A stretch of DNA of 64,000 nucleotides, taken from the NCBI GenBank assembly GCA_910575255.1, contig CAJTEM010000003.1:124001-188000 (forward strand), in the 5' to 3' direction. The notes beneath the pieces were generated by a model, which saw only the letters and a list, made by a program, of their open reading frames with translations, was not told where the DNA came from and did not search any database. Below are positions 13,210 through 20,878 of the stretch, piece by piece. Position 1 is the first letter of the stretch. Each line of letters opens with the position of its first letter. The stretch comes from Lachnospiraceae bacterium. GTDB taxonomy: Bacteria > Bacillota > Clostridia > Lachnospirales > Lachnospiraceae. The position numbers were made by a program, and so were the translations under genes.

Positions 13210-13611
13210 TTATTCTACCCGTTCCTTCAGATCTACAATCCCTTCCACCCCTGCTGCCACAGCGATCGTCTTAAGCTCCTTTACAGATGCGCTCTCCACA
13301 AAATTAAACACCTGCAGGACCATTGCCAGATTCATCCCCGTGACAATCTCCATCCGTTCCTTATCTTCCAGAGAGGCATAGATCCGGGAAGCAGTTATAA
13401 AAGGAGTTCCGCCAAAAATATCTGTAAGAATCAGAATCCCGTCCTCCGCCTCCTCTACCTTGTGGCGGATATCGGTCTCATACTTGGTAAGGTCTGTTCC
13501 AGATGGAAGGGTGAGGTATTCTACATTGGACACTGTACCCAGGACAAGCCTGGATGTGGCCCATACCTCCCTGGCCAGATTCCCGTGGCTTAAAAGAAGT
13601 ATCTTGCTCAT
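13210..13611 (-). CDS. PTS mannose/fructose family subunit IIA (133 aa)
   Basis: First gene of the PTS operon. The start MSKILLLSHGNLAREV places the phospho-accepting His9 in the canonical SHG context; DIFGGTPF later in the protein is the other family signature. It receives phosphate from HPr. The ATG is preceded by AAGGAGGATAT at ideal spacing and by a sigma-A-type promoter 30 bp upstream. The operon order is IIA-IIB-IIC-IID-BtpA/SgcQ-HAD, with small gaps and no internal terminator seen. Confidence 0.95.
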   Translation of the reverse strand: MSKILLLSHGNLAREVWATSRLVLGTVSNVEYLTLPSGTDLTKYETDIRHKVEEAEDGILILTDIFGGTPFITASRIYASLEDKERMEIVTGMNLAMVLQVFNFVESASVKELKTIAVAAGVEGIVDLKERVE

Positions 13612-13640
13612 ATATCCTCCTTAATATTTTTCATGGCTTT

Positions 13641-13669
13641 ATGATAAAGCAAAAGATATTTTTTGTAAA
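13641..13669 (-). promoter_or_regulatory. Sigma-A-type promoter of the PTS operon
   Basis: TTTACA (13664-13669), 17-bp spacer, TATCAT (13641-13646) on the minus strand; each box is one mismatch from consensus. It gives a short leader to the IIA start at 13611. No GG-N10-GC (-24/-12) sigma-54 promoter was found between 13612 and 13920 on this strand. Upstream, 13758-13860 carries several TGTGT/ACACA words (for example 13764-13769, 13788-13804, 13824-13832, 13852-13857) that could be activator sites. Confidence 0.6.
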
Positions 13670-13809
13670 ATTTTACTCATAAATTGCACGTTTCCCATTT
13701 GTGTTTGTGTATTATGTCGATTTCTAAAATCCTTTTTTCCGTCACCCTCCATTTATTTCCTTATGTGTGTATCAACCCCTACATTTTTTACACAGATTAC
13801 ACACTTTTG

Positions 13810-13838
13810 TTGCGTTCAGTTTTAATGTGTGTTATAAT
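13810..13838 (+). promoter_or_regulatory. Promoter of the LevR-like regulator gene
   Basis: TTGCGT (13810-13815), 17-bp spacer, TATAAT (13833-13838) on the plus strand. It would give an untranslated leader of about 410 nt that contains the 240-bp palindrome at 13925-14164 before the start codon at 14257. Confidence 0.65.
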
Positions 13839-13924
13839 TTAAAGGAAAATATTACACGCTTTTCACGGTATTCATTTGTACTGTCCGTTTCCAATATCAC
13901 TCGTTTAGCTCTGAGAATACTCAG

Positions 13925-14164
13925 CCTTGGAAAAGAGGGGAGAGGCGCTTCGAAATGGTCTGCTGTTTTTGACTTTGCAGGGATATAGAAGTCCTTAAAT
14001 CCCTGAGTTTTGCGTTGAAACGAAAATCCCCGCTGTTTGAGCGAAGCGAGTTCGGGGATTTCCGTTTCGTTCTTAGCAAAAATCAGGGATTTTAGGAATT
14101 CTTGATCCCGAAACCGGAAAAGACAGCAGACCATTTCGAAGCGCCTCTCCCCTCTTTTCCAAGG
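13925..14164 (+). repeat. Long-hairpin repeat, family 1, copy A (240 bp)
   Basis: The outer arms 13925-13966 and 14123-14164 are perfect 42-bp inverted repeats; the inner arms are imperfectly paired (for example GAAACGAAAATCCCCG with CGGGGATTTCCGTTTC). The apex contains TTTGAGCGAAGCGAGTT. On the right it is followed by GCGTACCTTTCAG. Copy B (27015-27301) shares the inner arms and apex in reverse orientation but has different outer arms. The element lies in the 5' leader of the regulator gene, so it should be transcribed. No protein is encoded. Confidence 0.85.
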
Positions 14165-14256
14165 CGTACCTTTCAGTAAAACCTGAACCAAATGACATTG
14201 GCCCGTAAACCAGTAACATAAATTCCGGCAAAAGCATCAAGGGGGAAGAAAACCGA

Positions 14257-16710
14257 ATGGCTCAGAACCAGGCAATACAAGACATGGTAAAAAAGATCAC
14301 CCGGCAGCTTTTAGAAAGCGGCGATCTGGACAACAAGGGCGCAGATGCACACACATTGTCCATTGATTTAAAGCTGGACCGGGCCAACGTATCCCGGATC
14401 CTTAACAGCCTGTGGAAGGATGGCTCTCTGATCAAATTCCAGGGAAAGCCCACCCTCTTTCTCGACCGCAAGGTAATCTCCCGGAATTATCCGGGAATCT
14501 TTATCCCTCAGACCGTAGCCAAAGGCGAAAAGCTTTCCACGCTGCTGCATTCGGCCAGAGCAGAGGAAACTCAGGAAGCCATGACCTCCCTGGAACAGCT
14601 TATCGGCGCAAAGTCCAGCTTAAAGGAAGCCATCATATCTGCCAAAGCCGCTGTGGCTTATCCTCCCCATGGACTTCACATTCTCCTTCATGGCTCCATC
14701 GGCGTGGGAAAAGGCCGGTTTGCCCAGTGTATGCATCTATACAAAAAAAGCACATGCATGGATGGAGAACCCATCCCTTTTGTGACCGTTTCCTGCCACA
14801 ACTTTTCAGAGAATCCCAAGCTGTTCTCCCAACAGCTTCTGGGCCATGCACGGGACGTGATTTCCAATAAGGCACGGAGAGGATTTTTAGATACCGCCAA
14901 AGGGGGCATGCTCTTTTTTGACGAGATCGAATATCTCCCCTCCGCCTCTTTAGACCTGCTTGCCTCTATCCTGACCCGCGGCTCCTACAACCGCATCGGT
15001 GACACCACCGCCCGGCAGGTTCAGTGCATGGTGGTTGCCTCCACCACCCGCCCGAAGGAGGAAGAAACCATCCGTGTACTGGTCGAAAGCCTGCCGGCGG
15101 CAATTCACATCCCGGATCTGGAAGAGCGGGGCATCTACGAGAAAATAGAATTGATTCTGCAATTATTTGCGGGCGAAGCCAGAAGCATCCGTCTTCCTAT
15201 CAGGCTGTCCAGGGATGTATTAGCAGTTATGGCTGCCATGCATTATGACAAAAATATCATCCAGCTTGCAGGAGAAGTGAAATCCGCCTGTTCCCGGGCC
15301 TATCTGGACAGCCTTACCAACCGCTATCAGACCATCTATATCCATATCCACAACCTTTCCCGGGAACTGCTTTCCTTTCATGGCTGCAGCTCCGAGCAGA
15401 GAGACAACATCCGTCATATCCTGGAAGACATTCCGGACAAATATGTGGAGCTGGATAAGAACGGCTATTCAAAATATATGGAATACCACAGTTTTTCCAG
15501 AATGGAACCGATATCCGAAAGCCAGAAGCAGTTGGAGCGCCGGCTCCTGAAGGATACTTTATCTATTGATAATATCTACCAGAGCGTGGCAGACCATATC
15601 TCCGCCTTGTCCGGCTGTACGGACACAGAATTATATGGCATTAAACGGAATATTTATCCCATTGTACTGCAGATTGTGGTGGCACAGCTGCAGAAAAAGG
15701 GACGCTTTGAAGAGAGCAGAAAACATATCCATCTTCTGTATGGAATCCTGCTGCATATCACCAATCTCCTGAAGCGCACAGACATACACAGTCAGCTCCC
15801 TGGCCAGGAAATGCCTGCTGCTTCCAGAGAAATCTTTCCAGAAGAATACCAGATGGCCTCTGAGATCATGGAAAGCCTGTCACAGATATACGGCTGCTGT
15901 TTCTCCAACCGTGAGATCGATTATCTGGCATCCTATTTTGCTGTGTTTTCCAATTGGACCTCCACAGTGAACTTAGGGCTTCTTGTGATCTGTCATGGGG
16001 AGAATATTGCCTCAGATCTGGTAAGCCAGGCTCTCAATACCATATATGGCGATTATATTATAGATTATATCAATTATTCTCCTTCCATGAGCCTGAAAGA
16101 ATGTCTTAATCTGGCTGTTGCCAAGACGCACAAGCTGAACCGGGGCTCTGGCATCCTGATCCTTACAGACATGGAGCCTCTGACCACAAGCAACGAATAT
16201 GTCTCCCGCCAGACAGGAATAGACGCCAACATTCTTTACCCGGTCACCCTGCCGCTGCTTTTAGAAACCATCCGCCAGATTCTGTCCAACCGCTCGGATT
16301 TTTCCCTTCTGGCGCCGGTCAGCCAGCCCCACAGCATACGGTCGGAAAATATAAGCGCCCAGGAGGCCTTTATCCGGAACCTGGCCGACAAGGTGATCGG
16401 GAAGACGACCGTGTTTTTAGACACCACCAAGGCAGTCAATGTTCTGGAAAAATGCCTGAAAGCCACCCTCTTAGAGCTTCAGCTCCCCTACTCCAACGAG
16501 ATCGCCGCCAAGTATCTCTGTCACTGCTGCAATATGTTAGAGCGCGCCATCCGGGGCGAAACCTGGAACTATTCCCGGTTAAGCGGATTTACCAATGAAC
16601 ACCATGAATTAATGAACCTGATTGAGCATAAGCTGGAATATGCTGAGAATATTTTCGGAATCAAGATTCCTGCCAGTGAGATCGCTTATATTACAGAAAT
16701 ATTTTTGTGA
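14257..16710 (+). CDS. LevR/ManR-like PRD-containing regulator with degenerate AAA+ loop (817 aa)
   Basis: Transcription regulator divergent from the mannose-type PTS operon. Domains: N-terminal winged helix (about 5-72, HTLSIDLKLDRANVSRILNS); AAA+ (about 110-350) with Walker A GSIGVGK at 146-152 and Walker B MLFFDE at 218-223; a first PRD (about 440-560) with a likely phospho-His in LLHITNLLKR (His500); an EIIA-Man domain (about 572-700) with His580 in VICHGEN; and a second PRD at the C-terminus (about 715-817). In LevR-type activators the loop between the Walker motifs carries GAFTGA, which contacts sigma-54. Here that place (196-208) reads GHARDVISNKARR, so the contact motif is gone. Together with a sigma-A-like promoter before the PTS genes, this suggests sigma-54-independent control. 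Phosphorylation by the PTS probably tunes it. GGGGGA precedes the ATG. Confidence 0.9.
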   Translation: MAQNQAIQDMVKKITRQLLESGDLDNKGADAHTLSIDLKLDRANVSRILNSLWKDGSLIKFQGKPTLFLDRKVISRNYPGIFIPQTVAKGEKLSTLLHSARAEETQEAMTSLEQLIGAKSSLKEAIISAKAAVAYPPHGLHILLHGSIGVGKGRFAQCMHLYKKSTCMDGEPIPFVTVSCHNFSENPKLFSQQLLGHARDVISNKARRGFLDTAKGGMLFFDEIEYLPSASLDLLASILTRGSYNRIGDTTARQVQCMVVASTTRPKEEETIRVLVESLPAAIHIPDLEERGIYEKIELILQLFAGEARSIRLPIRLSRDVLAVMAAMHYDKNIIQLAGEVKSACSRAYLDSLTNRYQTIYIHIHNLSRELLSFHGCSSEQRDNIRHILEDIPDKYVELDKNGYSKYMEYHSFSRMEPISESQKQLERRLLKDTLSIDNIYQSVADHISALSGCTDTELYGIKRNIYPIVLQIVVAQLQKKGRFEESRKHIHLLYGILLHITNLLKRTDIHSQLPGQEMPAASREIFPEEYQMASEIMESLSQIYGCCFSNREIDYLASYFAVFSNWTSTVNLGLLVICHGENIASDLVSQALNTIYGDYIIDYINYSPSMSLKECLNLAVAKTHKLNRGSGILILTDMEPLTTSNEYVSRQTGIDANILYPVTLPLLLETIRQILSNRSDFSLLAPVSQPHSIRSENISAQEAFIRNLADKVIGKTTVFLDTTKAVNVLEKCLKATLLELQLPYSNEIAAKYLCHCCNMLERAIRGETWNYSRLSGFTNEHHELMNLIEHKLEYAENIFGIKIPASEIAYITEIFL

Positions 16711-16745
16711 TAGGTTAAAAAGATCCCATTTTCGGCAATCTTCTT

Positions 16746-16988
16746 CTAGTATATTCCTATCCCCCATTTGGAGATATGCCTAAAAACAGTATTCAGACAT
16801 TTTTGTCCGAATCTACAATAAGCCTTTGTTTTATTCTGAACTGCTCGAATCAAATAAAGGGCAACTGAAATCAGCCTTGTCATCCAATACTTGCTGAACC
16901 GGTGCGAAGATATCACTCCACTCGCCCTGTGGTGTTGGTCTGAATGTTGTCGCTCATGTTCCTCCTTTTGGGCGTAAAAAAGACGCAT
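16746..16988 (-). pseudogene. Possible transposase C-terminal remnant
   Basis: An 80-codon frame with basic, aromatic-rich sequence (RFSKYWMTRLISVALYLIRA, ISKWGIGIY) that resembles the tail of a transposase. No catalytic residues can be seen and there are no terminal repeats. It sits between the regulator and the Rpn-type nuclease gene. The call is weak; it may be non-coding. The rest of 16711-17052 holds only the terminator at 16974-17016. Confidence 0.25.
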
Positions 16989-17016
16989 GGTTTACAATTT
17001 ACTGTTCCATGCGCCT
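16974..17016 (-). terminator. Terminator of the Rpn-type gene
   Basis: Stem GACGCATGG/CCATGCGCC (16982-16990 with 17007-17015, one mismatch) followed in the minus direction by TTTTTT. Confidence 0.7.
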
Positions 17017-17052
17017 TTACGCTGTTATTTTGATATTAAATTGTTTTACCGA

Positions 17053-17913
17053 TTATGCTAACTGCATAATTTCGGTTTCGATCTCTTTTAACTCATCGAA
17101 TGACAATGTAGATACACAATCTGCAATTTCTTCAAGTGTCATTTTGCCTTTTCTTATTAACTGTTCTGCCATTGCTCTTTCTGTATCATGCCTTTCACTC
17201 TTGATAAACGACTTCATAATCTGTTCATCATCAAACAAACTCATCATAATCGTCACAACCTCCTTTTCCCTGTCAAGCAAATATTCCTTTAAGACATTCC
17301 TGTCCTTGCATATGCGGATTGTTTCCGTAACTGCCTTTTGTGTCATTCCATGCTGTTTTGTCTGCTCGTTAAAAACTTTGCAGAAAATAATGTACTGGTT
17401 GATAATGTCATCTGTATCGCTTTCATAGATTACCTTTGCTTTTACCTCAATATCTATATCCGCGCTCTCGAAAAATTCTTTAGACAGAGATATATTATCA
17501 GGTTTCCGCCCTTTGTTTCCCGTAAAAATCACATAAAGTTCAGGCTTTGGCATTTTTACTTTCCTGCTTTTGTAATAGTCTTGGCAGGTACGCTGAAAAT
17601 ATTCGTGATAGCTTTGCGCCAGATACAGCAAAACTCTTACTAAAATATTCACTGTCCATGTAGATTGTGCCTCCACAAGTATCATCAGCTTATTATTCAC
17701 AATAAAGCCTAAATCATTATACAGATTATCCGTCAATACATTTGTGATCGTCACATCTGTAAGGGAATCCTCTGTCGCTGTAGTGTCCTCCGGATGGAGC
17801 GTTTTATACAGCTTTAGCAGATAACTCTTGTTTTGAAAAAGGTCAAGGAATACGCTGTTTTTTGCTGTACGTTTTGCCATGACTTTTTCTATCTGTTTTG
17901 TATCTTCCGACAC
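17053..17913 (-). CDS. Rpn family PD-(D/E)XK nuclease / putative transposase (286 aa)
   Basis: Matches the recombination-promoting nuclease (Rpn/YhgA-like) family common in Lachnospiraceae. After a short lead it has the usual start MAKRTAKNSVFLDLFQNKSY. It then has LTDNLYNDLGFIVNN with the acidic residue, and LMILVEAQSTWTVN, the E-x-Q form of the PD-(D/E)XK core, about residues 65-85. The C-terminal half is helical and variable (SFDELKEIETEI), as usual in this family. Rpn proteins are DNA endonucleases that can promote RecA-independent recombination; many copies are mobile. The frame is open to a GTG at 17946, but GAGGTG lies 5 nt before the GTG at 17913, which is preferred. The gene is AT-richer than its neighbours, consistent with transfer. 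Confidence 0.8.
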   Translation of the reverse strand: MSEDTKQIEKVMAKRTAKNSVFLDLFQNKSYLLKLYKTLHPEDTTATEDSLTDVTITNVLTDNLYNDLGFIVNNKLMILVEAQSTWTVNILVRVLLYLAQSYHEYFQRTCQDYYKSRKVKMPKPELYVIFTGNKGRKPDNISLSKEFFESADIDIEVKAKVIYESDTDDIINQYIIFCKVFNEQTKQHGMTQKAVTETIRICKDRNVLKEYLLDREKEVVTIMMSLFDDEQIMKSFIKSERHDTERAMAEQLIRKGKMTLEEIADCVSTLSFDELKEIETEIMQLA

Positions 17914-18215
17914 CTTATCACCTCGATTTCTAAAAATCTGTGACACAAGATACGATATATTCTTCTCCTGCTACACTTCAATTATACAAAAAAACGCTTG
18001 TCTTTACAATAAAAATCACATTAAATTTCTTCTTCCCTACGCTTAGTCCTGTTCTGTTGCCTGTTATACTGTCGGCTCTTGTTCTGAAGCTCCCTCATAA
18101 GGTTCTTCCTGTTATAGCAATTGAAAAATATTTTAAGGAGCACTATGTCAAGAATTAAAATCTCCACTTTTTCCCCACATCACTTTCCATGGATTCCGCT
18201 TTTCCAAAACCTGAA
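17914..18215. other. Gene-free AT-rich interval with possible decayed coding sequence
   Basis: No convincing gene. A plus-strand frame ending at 18158 (LPVILSALVLKLPHKVLPVI, then IEKYFKEHYVKN) has a protein-like composition but no clear start signal; it may be the 3' scrap of a mobile gene. Nothing else is seen before the LarA-side terminator. Confidence 0.3.
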
Positions 18216-18250
18216 AAGAAAAAACCGGGTATCGTAACACTGCCCCGGCA
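18216..18250 (-). terminator. Terminator of the GntR-to-LarA cluster
   Basis: Stem CCGGG/CCCGG (18225-18229 with 18244-18248) followed on the minus strand by TTTTTTCTTTTC, about 60 nt after the LarA-like gene's stop. Confidence 0.6.
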
Positions 18251-18308
18251 TTTTCTCTCTTTTATTGAAAATCATCCCCTGGCAAAACAGAAAGCCAGCC
18301 AAACTATC

Positions 18309-19622
18309 TCAAAACCTCCGCTTCCCTCTCTGCCTTGGCTCTTTCCCCTGCAATTCTCCCTTTTCGTCGAATATAAACTCCTCCGCTTCCCCTAAAAGCT
18401 CCATTCCCTCCGGCAGGTTCTTCGCCAGCGCCTCCGAGATCCACAGATATTCCACGAACTGGCTGTTAAAGATACGGATGATCCTTGGATTCTCCGGATC
18501 CGCGTTCACACAGGTTCCCAGACAGAAACGGATGGCATCCTTGTCCGACTGCATGATGCAAGGGATTCGGGATCCGTTCAGATTCCTGCAGGTAAAGCCG
18601 TTTAAGTACATTGTGGTCAGATCCAGCTGGTCAAAGACCCTCTTGGTTATCGCACTGGCCATCCCGCTGCCCATCCCGTTCCCATGACTTTCCGGGGACA
18701 GATCCAGGACGCATACTCTCTCTGCCCGGATGCCGCCGCTGGCATAAGGGGTGGCAAAGGTTCCGGTGACATTGGGGTCCATGCCGTCTCCGCTGAAATT
18801 CTTCCCGATCTCATCCACAATCAGCACATCACATTCCGGCAGCAGGATCCGGGGCATGTGCGCCTCGGCTTCCTTCAAAAGTCCCGGCTCCTTTGCAATG
18901 ATTTCTTCTTTATCCAAAGCCGCTATTTTCCAGGTCTTGTCAAAAGCGTTTTCCAGGATCCCTACCCCGCAAAGAACAGGACTGTTCTGAAGCACTGCCG
19001 TTCCGAAGACCTCCACATTATATCCCATCCTCTGGAAGCCCTCTTCGTGACATACCCTGGCTCCGTACTGTTTTCCCAGGCCAATGGCCATCATCTTCAT
19101 CAGTCCGCTCTGAAAGGGCCCGCGGAATCCGGTGTGGGGTTTGATTCTTCCCACCACTACAATGCCGTCGGCCGAAGCAGCCGCCTGGTCGATATAGACA
19201 TCTCTCCCGTCCTTTGTGACTCCGATCCTTGTCACCTCCATGGAGGAGATCAGAGGACATCCCATCGTTTCCTCAGTGATCCCGTATTCCTGCAAAAGCC
19301 CGCGCTGCCCCTCGGCCGTTCCGCCTCCGTGGCTGCCCATGGCCGGAATGATAAAGGGCTCTGCCTGAAGAGCTTTCAGATAATCAACGATTGCCAGGAT
19401 AATCCGGTCAATATTGGCAATTCCCCGGCTCCCTGCCGTGACCGCAATCCGCATTCCCGGAAAGATCTTCGCGGACAGCCGGATCCGTTCCAGTTCCTCC
19501 TTCACCACAACGGATATCTCTTCCCTCTGAATGCAGGCCGGATCAAAGTGCTGCCTCGCTTTATAGAATCCGGGCAATGTAATCTCTGACAGATAAGGTT
19601 CAAATCCCTGACATTCCTTCAT
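18309..19622 (-). CDS. LarA-like nickel-pincer isomerase family protein (437 aa)
   Basis: Lactate racemase-domain protein (DUF2088/Lar_N), a homologue of the nickel-pincer-nucleotide enzyme LarA, which racemises or epimerises 2-hydroxy acids. Visible signatures are GSHGGGTAEGQ (His98), RIKPHTGFRGP (His163), SGLMKM (Lys176) and VCHEEGF (His192). Their spacing is compatible with LarA His108, His174, Lys184 and His200, where the lysine and a histidine hold the cofactor. The C-terminal half carries DVLIVDEIGKNFSGDGMDPN, common in the LarA-like subgroup far from true lactate racemase. It overlaps the kinase gene by 4 nt (ATGA). No larB, larC or larE for cofactor synthesis lies in the window, so these must be elsewhere if the enzyme is active. 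The C-terminal ~15 residues are very basic. The substrate is unknown; a sugar-acid epimerase is plausible. Confidence 0.75.
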   Translation of the reverse strand: MKECQGFEPYLSEITLPGFYKARQHFDPACIQREEISVVVKEELERIRLSAKIFPGMRIAVTAGSRGIANIDRIILAIVDYLKALQAEPFIIPAMGSHGGGTAEGQRGLLQEYGITEETMGCPLISSMEVTRIGVTKDGRDVYIDQAAASADGIVVVGRIKPHTGFRGPFQSGLMKMMAIGLGKQYGARVCHEEGFQRMGYNVEVFGTAVLQNSPVLCGVGILENAFDKTWKIAALDKEEIIAKEPGLLKEAEAHMPRILLPECDVLIVDEIGKNFSGDGMDPNVTGTFATPYASGGIRAERVCVLDLSPESHGNGMGSGMASAITKRVFDQLDLTTMYLNGFTCRNLNGSRIPCIMQSDKDAIRFCLGTCVNADPENPRIIRIFNSQFVEYLWISEALAKNLPEGMELLGEAEEFIFDEKGELQGKEPRQRGKRRF

Positions 19623-20494
19623 ACCTGCACCTCACTGTAAAATGGTATCGACACGGAAGCGCCCTCCCGGGTCACTGCAATGGCTGCTGCTTTTGCCGCG
19701 GTCGCGGCGGCTGCCTGTGCGGTCTCTCCCATCGCAATCCCTTTAAGAAAATATCCCGTAAAGGTGTCCCCCGCTCCTGTAGTATCAATAGCCTTTACTT
19801 TTGGGGCAGAAAATGAGAATTTCCTGCCTTCCGAATAACAGATACCGCCTTTCTCTCCCAGTGTCAGTACCACGTTCATCCGGGGGTATTGAAAAAGCAA
19901 CTGTGATAATATCTCCTCCGGCTCCTTTTCCCCTGTAAGCTGTTCTCCCTCTGTCTCATTCAGAAGCAGCCAGGTCACTTTGCTCAGATCACACTTTCCG
20001 ATCCCTTCATTGGCAGGGGATGGATTGAATGCGATGGTCATCCCCTTCTCCCAGGCAGCTTCTATCATTTCCGGAACCTTGTTGATTTCATTCTGCAGGA
20101 GCAGGAGGTCTCCCTTGTCAAAAAAGGCAAGCACCTCATGGATGAATGCTTCCTCCATCGTACCATTGGCTCCGTCATGGAGCAGAATCCCGTTCTGTCC
20201 GGAAGGGTCCACCTGAATCACCGCACTTCCGGTCTCCTGCTCCGAAACTGCCACGAATCTCGTATCTACCCCAGCCTCCTTCATCAGCCGGACCAGCCAG
20301 TCCCCGTCCCTTCCTGCCTTTCCGGCATGCCAGACTTTCGCTCCGGCTCTTGCCAGGGCAATGGACTGATTCAGCCCCTTTCCTCCAGGAAAAACCTGGA
20401 AGCCCTGGCAGCTCTGTGTTTCTCCTGGCATCACAAAATGATCCACCTGATATACCTTATCAATATTGATCGAACCAAAATTCAGTATTTTCAT
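19619..20494 (-). CDS. PfkB family carbohydrate kinase, ribokinase-like (291 aa)
   Basis: Ribokinase-fold sugar kinase. It has N-terminal NFGSINIDKVYQVDHF, PfkB signature 1 in VFPGGKGLNQSIALARAG (about 33-50), and signature 2 in IDTTGAGDTFTGYFLKG (about 236-252), where the Asp of GAGD is the catalytic base. It transfers phosphate from ATP to a sugar or sugar-derived hydroxyl; specificity cannot be read from the sequence. It sits between DUF1667 and the LarA-like gene, with 18-nt and 4-nt-overlap junctions, so it belongs to the same catabolic unit. Confidence 0.9.
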   Translation of the reverse strand: MKILNFGSINIDKVYQVDHFVMPGETQSCQGFQVFPGGKGLNQSIALARAGAKVWHAGKAGRDGDWLVRLMKEAGVDTRFVAVSEQETGSAVIQVDPSGQNGILLHDGANGTMEEAFIHEVLAFFDKGDLLLLQNEINKVPEMIEAAWEKGMTIAFNPSPANEGIGKCDLSKVTWLLLNETEGEQLTGEKEPEEILSQLLFQYPRMNVVLTLGEKGGICYSEGRKFSFSAPKVKAIDTTGAGDTFTGYFLKGIAMGETAQAAAATAAKAAAIAVTREGASVSIPFYSEVQV

Positions 20495-20512
20495 ACATAC
20501 ACCCCATTGCCC

Positions 20513-20878
20513 TCAGCTACGTTCCATATTTTTTGTGACAATCACATCCGATTCCAGACCGCAGACGTTACGAATCACAATCTCCCCGATGCGTACCGGC
20601 GCTGTCAGCTCTGCCTTGTTGATTTCCTCCATGACGGAGAATATCGCCTGCTTGGGCACCGGCTTTGTCAGACGGACGCTGCAGAGAGGAAGAAAGGATC
20701 CTTTTATGCGGACAGAGGAAGCGATGGTCCGCCGGGGATCCGTAAGCTCCTGTTCCACATACTGCTGTCCTTTTTTACATTTATTCCCCTCTGTCTCCAG
20801 GACCCTGCCGTCCTCATGACACACCTCAATCTCGCACCCGTTCGGGCAGAGGATACAGGTAAAAACTCTGCTATTCAT
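20513..20878 (-). CDS. DUF1667 iron-sulfur-type protein (121 aa)
   Basis: DUF1667 family. The N-terminus FTCILCPNGCEIEVC has Cys8, Cys11, Cys15 and Cys20, followed by Cys34 in GNKCKKG, a likely metal or Fe-S binding set. Proteins of this family are typically encoded with a GlpA-like and a second FAD oxidoreductase, as here, and are thought to complete an anaerobic dehydrogenase complex analogous to GlpABC. It overlaps the FAD oxidoreductase gene by 8 nt. The electron-transfer role is inference. Confidence 0.88.
   Translation of the reverse strand: MNSRVFTCILCPNGCEIEVCHEDGRVLETEGNKCKKGQQYVEQELTDPRRTIASSVRIKGSFLPLCSVRLTKPVPKQAIFSVMEEINKAELTAPVRIGEIVIRNVCGLESDVIVTKNMERS

Noticed and set aside
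13612-13920. Sigma-54 promoter before the PTS operon, expected from a LevR-type regulator
   Set aside because: No GG-N10-GC pair with a TGGCAC/TTGC context was found on the minus strand; the candidate at TGCAATTT has wrong spacing.
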